Part shown: piece after piece, positions 25,508 to 33,202 of the stretch
Position numbering within the stretch: position 1 is the first letter of the stretch
How the letters are laid out: each line of letters begins with the position of its first letter
NCBI RefSeq assembly: GCF_003315075.1
Contig: NZ_QNRJ01000003.1
Span: 288,802-352,801 of the forward strand
Source of the DNA: Rossellomorea aquimaris
Lineage (GTDB): Bacteria > Bacillota > Bacilli > Bacillales > Bacillaceae_B
Direction of reading: 5' to 3'
DNA: 64,000 bases
The notes under the pieces: generated by a model
What the model was told of the DNA's origin: nothing
Databases searched by the model: none
The model's input: the letters and a program-made list of their open reading frames with translations, nothing else
Made by a program: the position numbers and the translations under genes

Positions 25508-26206
25508 TTGGAGTGGGAAAATTTACTTTTTAAAGCGGAAGAGCTTAATTATCTGGAGTTATTTCTCCGGACCACGATTTTGTATTTTGTTCTTTTTTTA
25601 GCAGATAAATCGTTGGGATTTCGACAGCCAGGTATTGTGACTCCTTATAATTTTTTGGTGGCTGCCGGTATTAGTCACATTGCCGCATCTCGAATGGTGC
25701 AGCCCGCTTCACGGCCAATTGATGCGATTGCGATCACATTTGTTTATATCTTAATCATCTTATTGGTCTCTTATAGTTACATAAAGGTCTCACCTTACAT
25801 TGCTTCTAAAAAACAGAAAGTCCTCGTAAAAAAAGGTAAAGTGAGTAAAGGGAATTTAAGGAAGTCCATGCTCACCATCGATAACTTGTTATCTATATTA
25901 AGAAAGAAGAATGTCTTTGATTTGCAAAATGTCGAATATGTCATTGCAGAACCGAACGGAGATTTCAGTGTAGCGAAAGACAGCCTTTCTTTACCGGTCA
26001 CTAAATCCAGTATGGGTATTCCAATGACCACGAAAGAACTCACTAAAATTTTGATTTATGACGGAAAAGTTGATAGAAAAATAATGAAGGAGAAACACCT
26101 TAGTATAGACTGGGTTTACTTCCAATTAAAAGAGCAGAATGTAACGGATATTGAAGAGGTCAATCTTGGTCTTATAACCGAACAGAATGAATTGTTCATT
26201 CATTAA
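25508..26206 (+). CDS. DUF421 (YetF-like) membrane protein, first of a pair
   Basis: This 232-residue protein has three N-terminal membrane helices and a cytoplasmic C-terminal half with the DUF421 pattern (VLVKKGKVSKGNLRKSMLTIDNLLSILRKKNVFDLQNVEYVI in outline). The start is TTG with AAGGAG 9 bases before. The second DUF421 gene begins 13 bases after the stop, so they form an operon. B. subtilis has the similar adjacent pair YdfR/YdfS. Function unknown. Confidence 0.82.
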   Translation: MEWENLLFKAEELNYLELFLRTTILYFVLFLADKSLGFRQPGIVTPYNFLVAAGISHIAASRMVQPASRPIDAIAITFVYILIILLVSYSYIKVSPYIASKKQKVLVKKGKVSKGNLRKSMLTIDNLLSILRKKNVFDLQNVEYVIAEPNGDFSVAKDSLSLPVTKSSMGIPMTTKELTKILIYDGKVDRKIMKEKHLSIDWVYFQLKEQNVTDIEEVNLGLITEQNELFIH

Positions 26207-26219
26207 GGAGGAGCTTTCA

Positions 26220-26933
26220 TTGCCTGATGTATTTGGAGTGATTGAGGAGATATCATTATGGGGGTATTTAATCAGGACACTGATTGTCGGAGTTGTTGGA
26301 TTCTTTGTGGGAAGATTGGTATCAAGGCGATCCGTAAGCCAATTGACAACGTATGATTTTGCCCTGATTTGGATTCTCGGTGCCATTACGGTATCTCCCT
26401 TGTTGGATGGAAAGGTATCATTTACTTATATGCTGGTTCCGTTGTTGACTTTATTCTTCTGGCACATCGTGTTCAGCCTGATTTCACTGAAAAACAGAAG
26501 GTTCAGCTTCTTCTTTAATGGGAAGCCTGCAATCCTGATCGATAATGGAAGGATTGTGCTGAAAAATCTAAAGCGGCAATTTATCAATGTCGAGCTGCTC
26601 CTATCTGAACTCCGGGTAAACGATGTCTTCGATATAAGCCAGGTCAAATATGCCATCTTAGAGCCAAACGGGTTTATATCCGTCATGAAATACGATCGGG
26701 AATCCCATGTGACACCCAAGGACCTGAATCTCCCTGTAAGTGCAACTGATATCCCCCTCGTCGTCATAAATGAAGGTAAGATCGTACATGAGAACTTAAA
26801 GGAATTTCAAGTAGACGAAGGATGGCTAATGAGTCAGTTGTTTAAAGAAAACATCGCAGATATAAATGATGTCTTTTTGGGTACTATGAATAAATCAAAG
26901 AAATTGTATGTATTAAAGAATGAAAATAACTAA
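26220..26933 (+). CDS. DUF421 (YetF-like) membrane protein, second of a pair
   Basis: This 237-residue protein shares the architecture of its neighbour: three membrane helices, then a cytoplasmic domain with PAILIDNGRIVLKNLKRQ and DVFDISQVKYAILEPNG. I chose the TTG at 26220 because AAGGAGGAG lies 6 bases upstream; an in-frame ATG at 26187 lies inside the first gene with no such site. The pair are diverged paralogues and may form a heteromeric complex (inference). Confidence 0.8.
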   Translation: MPDVFGVIEEISLWGYLIRTLIVGVVGFFVGRLVSRRSVSQLTTYDFALIWILGAITVSPLLDGKVSFTYMLVPLLTLFFWHIVFSLISLKNRRFSFFFNGKPAILIDNGRIVLKNLKRQFINVELLLSELRVNDVFDISQVKYAILEPNGFISVMKYDRESHVTPKDLNLPVSATDIPLVVINEGKIVHENLKEFQVDEGWLMSQLFKENIADINDVFLGTMNKSKKLYVLKNENN

Positions 26934-27009
26934 AAGTTGACCTCATTCAAATGTTCTAAATGAATAGGTAACATCCAATGGCGGAACTTCATTTTTCCTT
27001 TTGCTATAA

Positions 27010-27216
27010 TTTGTAATCGAGAATGGAACCATCGGGAAGCAGTTAAATGAACCAGTTTCAGAACGGGATGACCAGGGAGAATGGCGGTTGAAGCTTGAGA
27101 CGGAGAGACAGGAAGTGTTGGGAAGGCTCAGTTTTATGATGCCGGGGGATAAGGAATATGCAGAACTGGATCGAAAGTTTAAAGAGCTGACGGAACAAAT
27201 AAATAAGATAAAGTAA
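27010..27216 (+). pseudogene. Gene relic: 68-codon coding-like frame without a start codon
   Basis: From 27010 the frame reads continuously as a charged, helical-looking sequence, including EWRLKLETERQEVLGRL and KEYAELDRKFKELTEQINK, and ends with TAA at 27214. No ATG, GTG or TTG lies near its beginning; an in-frame TAA precedes it at 27007. A TATAAT lies at 27005-27010. It could be the 3' part of a lost coiled-coil protein gene. I do not recognise the family. Confidence 0.4.
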
Positions 27217-27282
27217 AAACGGGACATTTCAATCAAATTCTTTGTAATCGAAAAATCTGTATCCCAGCTATTCAACAGGAAA

Positions 27283-27312
27283 AAGGCATTGCGCTCAGCA
27301 ATGCCTTAGTAA
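27283..27312 (-). terminator. Terminator of the duplicated small membrane protein gene
   Basis: AAGGCATTGC and its complement form a 10-bp stem with a five-base loop (27283-27307). On the minus strand a T run follows. Confidence 0.82.
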
Positions 27313-27341
27313 AAAGCCGACTTATAAAAAGGAACTACCCT

Positions 27342-27533
27342 TTACCAGGCACAATAAGAACCCCTTGCCTGATTAGACTGCCCATTCCAATAAGCATTAT
27401 AAGCTTCACTCTTGTGTGTATCATAGCAATCACCAGTAAGATAGCCTTGAGAAAAGTAAGTTTCTTTAATACTGACCACGATAACCACCCCAGCCATAAA
27501 GGACAAGGGAATCAGAACGAATAACCAAACCAA
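27342..27533 (-). CDS. Small membrane protein, downstream copy of a tandem duplication (63 aa)
   Basis: The likely start is the TTG at 27533: AAAAAAGGAGG lies about 9 bases upstream, and the paralogue starts at the equivalent codon. The product has one N-terminal helix (VWLFVLIPLSFMAGVVIVV), then a conserved SIKExxFSQGYL segment and a tail with YDTHKSEAYNAYWNGQSNQ. Cysteines at three tail positions are absent from the paralogue. Function unknown; the length equals that of the other copy. Confidence 0.72.
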   Translation of the reverse strand: MVWLFVLIPLSFMAGVVIVVSIKETYFSQGYLTGDCYDTHKSEAYNAYWNGQSNQARGSYCAW

Positions 27534-27687
27534 TTTGGAAAACCTCCTTTTTTTATAAACCTTGTTAGGTAAAAGCAAGTGATCGTCTTGAAGGTGTTGC
27601 TTCTGATGTTTACTTGGTGATCTCCTTCAACTATTGCTTTTTTACTCTGCAAGCTACTGAATTAAACCTGATTGCATGATGTTTGCG

Positions 27688-27879
27688 TCAATTTCCACCT
27701 GTGTACCACTTGTAGGAATTAGACTGTCCCCTGCTGAAACTGTTATGTCCTTCTGCCCTGTGGGTGTCATAACTTTCCCCCTTGAGATAGCCCTGGGAGA
27801 AAAATGATTCTTTAATACTGCCCACGATAACCACCCCAGCCATGAAGGATAAGGGAATCAAAACGAATAACCAAACCAT
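27688..27879 (-). CDS. Small membrane protein, upstream copy of a tandem duplication (63 aa)
   Basis: It begins with ATG after AAAAAGGAGG. Residues 1-32 are almost identical to the neighbouring copy and the tails have diverged (ESYDTHRAEGHNSFSRGQSNS). Similar sequence continues upstream of both copies, so the duplicated unit includes the ribosome binding site and leader. Confidence 0.75.
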   Translation of the reverse strand: MVWLFVLIPLSFMAGVVIVGSIKESFFSQGYLKGESYDTHRAEGHNSFSRGQSNSYKWYTGGN

Positions 27880-28147
27880 TTTTGAAACCTCCTTTTTCTA
27901 AACCTTATTAGGTAAAAGCAGGTGAACGTCCTGTAGGTGGTGCTTCTGCTACCATCTTACCATTATCATATGGAAAAATATAGGTGTTAATGCAAACGCA
28001 AAGTAGGATGGCCCATTGATCTTGGTGCCAATAAGATTTAGATCTAATTGGAATGGTAGATCTCAAACCGGAATAATATTCTTAGGTGTGCTCTTTTTTT
28101 GTTCCGCAACTACGTTATAATAAACCTATAACCTTCAGGAGGTACAT

Positions 28148-28576
28148 ATGAAACAGCAAAACTATGAGAACCACAGTAAGATCGATCCTGCCTATCATGC
28201 TGGGATTGCGCTATTATCACTCATCACACTTATCCTGACGATTACGTTTTTCGTTAAGAATGTCGGGACAGAGACTTTGCTCAGCTTTGTGGTGCTGTTT
28301 GTTGTGTTGACGATCATCCTGATAGGGATAAAGCTAAGAACCTATGCTCTTCAGCTACAGGATCGCATCATCCGCACGGAGGAAAGTTTCCGCTATTATC
28401 GCTTAACGGGGAATCCGCCGGATGCCAGGTTATCCATGAAGCAGATGATTGCGCTCCGCTTTGCTCCTGATGAAGAATTCCCAGGATTAGTGGACCGTAC
28501 ATTAACAGAGAACTTAACGGCCAAAGATATTAAAAAAACGATACAAACTTGGCGTGCAGATCATCATCGCGTATAA
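28148..28576 (+). CDS. DUF6526 family membrane protein
   Basis: This 142-residue protein has two N-terminal membrane helices and a cytoplasmic helical tail. The start KQQNYENHSKIDPAYH and the segment RLQDRIIRxEESFRYYRLTG-like (ALQLQDRIIRTEESFRYYRL) are typical of DUF6526. CAGGAGG precedes the ATG and a TATAAT lies at about 28111. Function unknown. Confidence 0.8.
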   Translation: MKQQNYENHSKIDPAYHAGIALLSLITLILTITFFVKNVGTETLLSFVVLFVVLTIILIGIKLRTYALQLQDRIIRTEESFRYYRLTGNPPDARLSMKQMIALRFAPDEEFPGLVDRTLTENLTAKDIKKTIQTWRADHHRV

Positions 28577-28589
28577 ACAACACAGAAGG

Positions 28590-28619
28590 ACCGCTCACTC
28601 TTGGGCGGTTACATTTTTG
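28590..28619 (+). terminator. Weak terminator after the DUF6526 gene
   Basis: ACCGC and GCGGT pair across a nine-base loop, followed by TACATTTTTG. Some readthrough into the ABC transporter genes is plausible. Confidence 0.5.
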
Positions 28620-28635
28620 TTAAAGGAGGCTCGTT

Positions 28636-29562
28636 ATGCCGAACGAAGTCATGGTGGATGTAAAAGATTTAGTGAAAAGATATGGTTCCTTTACGGCAGT
28701 GAAGGGAGTGCGGTTCCAGGTGGAGAAGGGTGAAATCTTCGGCTTGCTTGGTCCGAATGGGGCCGGGAAGACGACGACGATCGAGATGCTCGTCGGACTT
28801 CGTAAGCCCGATGAAGGGACGGCCGCACTTGCGGGGTACGACGTGCGGAAAGAAGTGAATAAGGTGAAAGAGGTGATCGGGGTCCAGCTACAGTCGACCT
28901 CGTTGTTTGAGCTCCTCAAGGTCGAGGAGATCCTTCATTTGTATGCGAGCTTTTATCCGAGTCATGTGGATATCAATCAACTGATTGAGGATATGCTCCT
29001 GACCGAGAAGCGGAAGGACCGGATCAAGGGGCTTTCGGGCGGGCAGAAGCAGCGTCTCGCGATTGCCCTGGCGCTGATTCATGATCCGGAGATTGTGTTT
29101 CTGGATGAACCGACGACGGGACTGGATCCCCAGGCGAGACGGACGTTGTGGGACATTGTGCTGCGGCTGAAGGAGCGGGGGAAGACGGTGATTCTGTCCA
29201 CGCACTATATGGATGAAGCCCATGTGCTTTGTGACCGCATCGGCATCATGGATCAAGGGGAATTGATCGCCCTGGACACGCCGACGAATCTGGTGAAATC
29301 CCTGCAGTCAACGAGTACGATCGAATTTCATCTCAACAATCCTCCTGAACAGGAATGGTTCTTGAAAATGGATGGAGTGGAGGAAGCGGCGATCAAGGAT
29401 AGCTTCGTCCAGCTCTATACCGATGAGCTTCAGCTGGCGTTGACCTCCCTGATTTCCGTGTCGACGGAACACAATCTGAGAATCGAGGATCTAAAGACGC
29501 GCCAGGCGACATTAGAGGATGTATTCATTCATATGACAGGAAGGAAGTTGCGGGAATCATGA
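28636..29562 (+). CDS. ABC transporter ATP-binding protein (ABC-2 / drug-export type)
   Basis: This 308-residue ATPase has Walker A LLGPNGAGKTTTIEML, the Q-loop, signature LSGGQKQRL, Walker B PEIVFLDEPTTGLD and the H-loop STHYMDEA. The C-terminal extension matches DrrA/CcmA-type exporters. AAAGGAGG precedes the ATG. The stop codon overlaps the ATG of the permease gene by 4 bases, which points to translational coupling. The substrate could be an antibiotic, lipid or peptide. Confidence 0.92.
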   Translation: MPNEVMVDVKDLVKRYGSFTAVKGVRFQVEKGEIFGLLGPNGAGKTTTIEMLVGLRKPDEGTAALAGYDVRKEVNKVKEVIGVQLQSTSLFELLKVEEILHLYASFYPSHVDINQLIEDMLLTEKRKDRIKGLSGGQKQRLAIALALIHDPEIVFLDEPTTGLDPQARRTLWDIVLRLKERGKTVILSTHYMDEAHVLCDRIGIMDQGELIALDTPTNLVKSLQSTSTIEFHLNNPPEQEWFLKMDGVEEAAIKDSFVQLYTDELQLALTSLISVSTEHNLRIEDLKTRQATLEDVFIHMTGRKLRES

Positions 29563-30650
29563 GAGCTTATTGGCAGTTAACCTTGGCACAATTACGGATC
29601 TTTGGACGAAACAAGCAGGTCCTCTTTTTTACGTTACTCTTCCCGGTCATCCTGATGGTGGCACTCGGGTCCTTTGCAGGCGGGGGGAATTCCCTCTCGT
29701 TAACAGTAGGAATGATCGACGGGGATCAATCTGAAGCTTCGAAGGACTTAAAGGACTTATTTTATAAAAATGAGGGACTCGAGACCACGAAATATGAGAG
29801 CGTCAAGACGGGTAAAGAAGCCGTTGAAAATGGAGATATCCAGCTTCTCATCGAAATCCCGAAAGGCTATGAAGCGAACCTTAAAGATGGGGAGGAGGCT
29901 TCCTCTCTTCCTGTGTACTATAATGAAAAAAACCTGACCACGTCAGAGCTTGGATTGACGGTGGTGAACGGCATCATCGATCAATACAGCAAGGACCTGG
30001 TTGACTATAAGCCGCTAGTGACGGTCGAGAAGGTAGGAATCGAGGCGCTGAACCTCCGATATGTTGATTTCCTGGTACCGGGGATCGTTGCCATGATGAT
30101 CATGAGCAACAACATGAACGGGGTGGCGGGTCAAATTTCCGCCTGGCGTGAACGGGGGATCCTGCGGAGAATGCAGGGGACGAGATTGAAAGCATCCACG
30201 TTCATCGCAGCCCAGATCACGGCGCGCCTGATGCTAAACGGAACACAGGCATTGCTCGTCGTCCTGATCGCCGATCTCATCTTTGACATTAACGTCGCCG
30301 GTTCGTGGCTTGCCATGATCTTCTTCATCATTCTTGGAACCCTTGCGTTTATGGCACTTGGCTTCATTATCGCCGGTATGGCAAAGAACCCGGAGAGTGC
30401 CGGTCCGATTGCTGGATTCGTGACGTTTCCGATGCTGTTTCTTGGTGGCGTGTTCTTCCCGATCAACAATATGCCGGATCTCATCCAGCCGATCGTGAAG
30501 GTGCTGCCGATCGCCCATTTGAGTTCGGCGTTGCGGGAAACGATGAATCTTGGAACCCCGTTTATGGAATTGGGGATGGAGACGCTGATATTGGGTGCCT
30601 GGCTGGTTGGCGGGTTTACGCTGGCTAGTTATGTGTTTAAGTGGGAGTAG
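29559..30650 (+). CDS. ABC-2 family transporter permease
   Basis: This 363-residue permease has one N-terminal membrane helix, an extracytoplasmic domain of about 130 residues and five C-terminal helices, the layout of YhgE/DrrB-like ABC-2 permeases. LKASTFIAAQITARLMLNG is the coupling-helix region and PMLFLGGVFFPINNMPDLIQ the typical re-entrant segment. It forms a full exporter with the upstream ATPase. Confidence 0.9.
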   Translation: MRAYWQLTLAQLRIFGRNKQVLFFTLLFPVILMVALGSFAGGGNSLSLTVGMIDGDQSEASKDLKDLFYKNEGLETTKYESVKTGKEAVENGDIQLLIEIPKGYEANLKDGEEASSLPVYYNEKNLTTSELGLTVVNGIIDQYSKDLVDYKPLVTVEKVGIEALNLRYVDFLVPGIVAMMIMSNNMNGVAGQISAWRERGILRRMQGTRLKASTFIAAQITARLMLNGTQALLVVLIADLIFDINVAGSWLAMIFFIILGTLAFMALGFIIAGMAKNPESAGPIAGFVTFPMLFLGGVFFPINNMPDLIQPIVKVLPIAHLSSALRETMNLGTPFMELGMETLILGAWLVGGFTLASYVFKWE

Positions 30651-30828
30651 AAACGATTATAAAATAGACAGTTTTTATTAAAGAGATATTCTGGAAATGA
30701 ACTTAGAGGAGTTTTACAGAGTGGATTAGCTTTTTAGGAAATGTTATAATTTTACTAATAATGGCATATACTAATTACTACTTTTTAAGAAAAGGGTGAT
30801 GGGTATGTGTGAGAAGGAGGATGGTAAG

Positions 30829-31005
30829 ATGACTACTGAAACAATTTCTCAGCGATTTTCCCTCGATGAGGAAGCTTCAAGAAAAATTATTTCCTCTCCG
30901 CGTACGATCATTAAGAATACTGGTATATTAAATGATTTAAAGCTTAATAAAACGGAAAGAATGGCAAATGCTGAAAGGGTATTAAACAAACGTCGATGCA
31001 AGTAA
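30829..31005 (+). CDS. Small protein preceding a GNAT-like protein, possible antitoxin (58 aa)
   Basis: The ATG at 30829 has GAAGGAGG 8 bases upstream, better than earlier in-frame ATGs. The product is basic and predicted helical (DEEASRKIISSPRTIIKN, LKLNKTERMANAERVLNK). It overlaps the next gene by 10 bases. The pair is AT-richer than its neighbours. Size, order and overlap fit the antitoxin of a GNAT toxin module, but I see no ribbon-helix-helix or other named motif. Confidence 0.6.
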   Translation: MTTETISQRFSLDEEASRKIISSPRTIIKNTGILNDLKLNKTERMANAERVLNKRRCK

Positions 31006-31535
31006 TCAGTTTATCGAGTTTGTTGGAAGTAGCCGAAGACGAGAATGAAATCATCCATTATTTGAGTTCGTTTAAATGTGAGAAGAATAAGGATGTTGAA
31101 TCGTTCTTGCACTCATTAGCCATTCCAAATGAAAATAGAGCTTTTACCCGTACGAGTTTAGTTGTGGACGATGATCAAGAGAGTGAAATAGAAATAATTG
31201 GTTATTTCACTCTCTTGATAAAACCATTTGAAATTACGGGTGAAGTCTCAAAGGAATCAAGAAGGAAATTAACCGGAGATAAAGAAGCAGTAGTATTTAA
31301 TTCTATTCTGATTGCTCAATTAGGGAGATCTGATCGATACAAGGGTGCAATTAGCGGGGAAGTTATACTTGGGCTAGCGCTTGAAAACTGCGAATTAATT
31401 TTTGATTTAACAGGTTTAAGGGTTTGTGTAGAGTATGATGATATTCCTTATTTAAATGATTTTTATATAAAAAATGAATTTAAAATCTTACAGATTAATA
31501 GCAACCAAAAACTATTAGCTTTTCTGAGACTTTAA
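30996..31535 (+). CDS. GNAT-like acetyltransferase, possible toxin of a two-gene module
   Basis: This 179-residue protein has GNAT features. A beta strand IIGYFTLLIKPFEI precedes VVFNSILIAQLGRSDRYKGAISGEVILGLAL, where the acetyl-CoA loop should lie, and motif B is near VEYDDIPYLNDFYIKNEFK. The same order (GYF strand, QLG, acetyl-CoA loop, FYxxxxF) is seen in TacT/AtaT-type toxins. The loop reads RYKGAI, not R/QxxGxG/A, so acetyl-CoA binding may be altered. No strong ribosome binding site precedes the ATG, suggesting coupling to the upstream gene. Confidence 0.6.
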   Translation: MQVISLSSLLEVAEDENEIIHYLSSFKCEKNKDVESFLHSLAIPNENRAFTRTSLVVDDDQESEIEIIGYFTLLIKPFEITGEVSKESRRKLTGDKEAVVFNSILIAQLGRSDRYKGAISGEVILGLALENCELIFDLTGLRVCVEYDDIPYLNDFYIKNEFKILQINSNQKLLAFLRL

Positions 31536-31660
31536 TAGACACTTCTTGAAGATAAGAGCTTAGGATCACCTGGGTTCTTTTTTTATTTGGTTGTAGAGTT
31601 GGTTATTTCATGTTGATATGAATAAAGAAAGTCCAATCGGATCAACCCGATTGGATTTTC

Positions 31661-32278
31661 TCACGCCCTCTTCTCCAAATCCTTCGCAGTTTGACTCGTT
31701 TCCACATCCTTTTCATTCTTCAAGGTGCCGAACAGCGCATCGACGAAGGGGGTGGAGACGCCATACCAGTAGTTTTCATTTTTGTAGTGATGCAGGACAT
31801 GTGTCTTTTTGAGCCATTTCCCGAACCGTGTTTTCGGTTTGAGGGGGCGATGGGCGACATAGTGCTTCCACTCGTAGACAAAGAACATGAACAGGATGCC
31901 GGTTGCAAAGGCAAGGGTGGCTGAGATCGAGCCGATCACGAAGTAAAACAGCAGACATAGGATGGACAGGCTCGGTACACTGTACCAAATGGGTAAAAAC
32001 AGGAGCTTCAGGTCATTCGGTTTTTTATGATGGTCGTAATGCAGGCGCTTCATCAATTTTAGAAGAAAAGCGTTCTTCGGTGACTTGATGTGAAAGACAA
32101 AGCGGTGGGTGAGGTATTCACTGAACATGTAAGCGACGATCCCTATGGCAAAAAATAAGAAGGCGTATAAAGAAAGCTCCATGGTCATCAAAAAGCCGAC
32201 CACCACAAGAAAGATTCCTACCATGACCAAAATATCAAAGTGTAAGAAGAAATCCCGATACAATCGATTTTCTTTCAT
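31661..32278 (-). CDS. Fatty acid hydroxylase / sterol desaturase superfamily membrane protein
   Basis: This 205-residue di-iron membrane enzyme has four or five helices and the expected histidine boxes: HRFVFH, HYDHH, KHYVAHR and HVLHHYKNENYWYG. Such enzymes hydroxylate or desaturate lipids or carotenoids. I chose the ATG at 32278, which follows the GntR stop codon by two bases with GGGGGAAG upstream; a GTG at 32311 is the alternative. It forms an operon with the GntR regulator, which likely controls it. Confidence 0.87.
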   Translation of the reverse strand: MKENRLYRDFFLHFDILVMVGIFLVVVGFLMTMELSLYAFLFFAIGIVAYMFSEYLTHRFVFHIKSPKNAFLLKLMKRLHYDHHKKPNDLKLLFLPIWYSVPSLSILCLLFYFVIGSISATLAFATGILFMFFVYEWKHYVAHRPLKPKTRFGKWLKKTHVLHHYKNENYWYGVSTPFVDALFGTLKNEKDVETSQTAKDLEKRA

Positions 32279-32280
32279 CC

Positions 32281-32967
32281 TCAACTTCCCCCATTCATTT
32301 TTTGTTTCCACAACCTTAAGCTGGTTTCCATCATTTCTTTAATGAGGTGCTCTGCCTCTTCCATGTCCCCTTTTAAGATGGAGTCCAACAGTTTTTCGTA
32401 ATAGTCCCGCGAAGCTTTGCGATGATCCGGCTCGCTGAAATATTTCTCCGCCATCCTGCTATAGAAGTCTTTGAAGCTGTTCAGGATGAGGAGATAGATG
32501 GGGTTCGCCGATAACTTGGCCACGCTTTGCTGCAGCTGCCAGTCGAAATCCGCATATGATCGCGCATCGTCCTGCACCTCTTCAAGCGGAACGAAGAGTG
32601 TAATGATCTTGAGCCTGTGATGGTTCAGGGCATCCCTGAAATAGGTGGGTGTCAAAGAGATTCTCAGCTCGAGCATATGATGGATGAATTCATCGGGTAC
32701 TTCTTCCTGGTGCTCGAGAATATTCACGATCGTCATTAAATTCCCCTGTTTCCAATAATCGTTCACAACAGCGGGCATCCCTTTCCGTCCCGTGATCCAG
32801 CCGTCCCGTTCCATCCGCTGCAGTGCTTCCCGGATGGTAGGTCTTCCCACTTGAAAACGGGTGGCCAATTCTCTTTCTGATTGTAGGGATTCATGAACCT
32901 TGATGTGCCCTTCTAAAATGGATTGAATGAGTTTTCCGGCGATGATGTCGGATGAACGTCCTTTCAC
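32281..32967 (-). CDS. GntR family regulator, FadR subfamily
   Basis: This 228-residue regulator has an N-terminal winged helix (ESLQSERELATRFQVGRPTIREALQRMERDGWI) and a helical FadR-C effector domain. I place the start at the GTG at 32967 because AGGAGGTG lies upstream, and because an earlier ATG at 32994 lies within an operator and has no ribosome binding site. Two palindromic operators sit just upstream, so it is probably autoregulated. The effector may be an acyl-CoA or another carboxylate (inference from family and the co-transcribed lipid enzyme). Confidence 0.87.
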   Translation of the reverse strand: MKGRSSDIIAGKLIQSILEGHIKVHESLQSERELATRFQVGRPTIREALQRMERDGWITGRKGMPAVVNDYWKQGNLMTIVNILEHQEEVPDEFIHHMLELRISLTPTYFRDALNHHRLKIITLFVPLEEVQDDARSYADFDWQLQQSVAKLSANPIYLLILNSFKDFYSRMAEKYFSEPDHRKASRDYYEKLLDSILKGDMEEAEHLIKEMMETSLRLWKQKMNGGS

Positions 32968-32986
32968 TGGAATGTACACCTCCTGA

Positions 32987-33020
32987 TTGGTCATACCAAT
33001 TTTTTATATGGTAATACCAT
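32987..33020 (-). promoter_or_regulatory. Twin operators of the GntR regulator
   Basis: TTGGTCATACCAA (32987-32999) and ATGGTAATACCAT (33008-33020) are perfect or near-perfect 13-base palindromes with centres 21 bases apart. Both fit the FadR/GntR pattern TNGTNNNACNA. They lie between the promoter and the GTG start. Confidence 0.8.
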
Positions 33021-33049
33021 TATATGTTCTAATGTGGTTTATTTGTCAA
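33019..33049 (-). promoter_or_regulatory. Sigma-A promoter of the GntR operon
   Basis: On the minus strand TTGACA (33049-33044) and TATAAT (33024-33019) are 19 bases apart. Both hexamers are perfect; the spacer is two bases long. The first operator overlaps the -10 end. Confidence 0.6.
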
Positions 33050-33202
33050 TTAATTCTGAAAATTATGGTGGTGTGTGGATATTTTAGATGTTTTGACCAA
33101 GGTTGTTCAGGGAAGTTAATAGAAATAAACAAGAGTCTGTATGGCTTCCCGATAAGGGTATAAACTAATCATGAAGATTCAATAGAAGAGAGGGCGAGTA
33201 TG

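Noticed and set aside
32967..32994. ATG at 32994 as the GntR start
   Set aside because: It lies inside the second operator and has no ribosome binding site; the GTG at 32967 has AGGAGGTG upstream.
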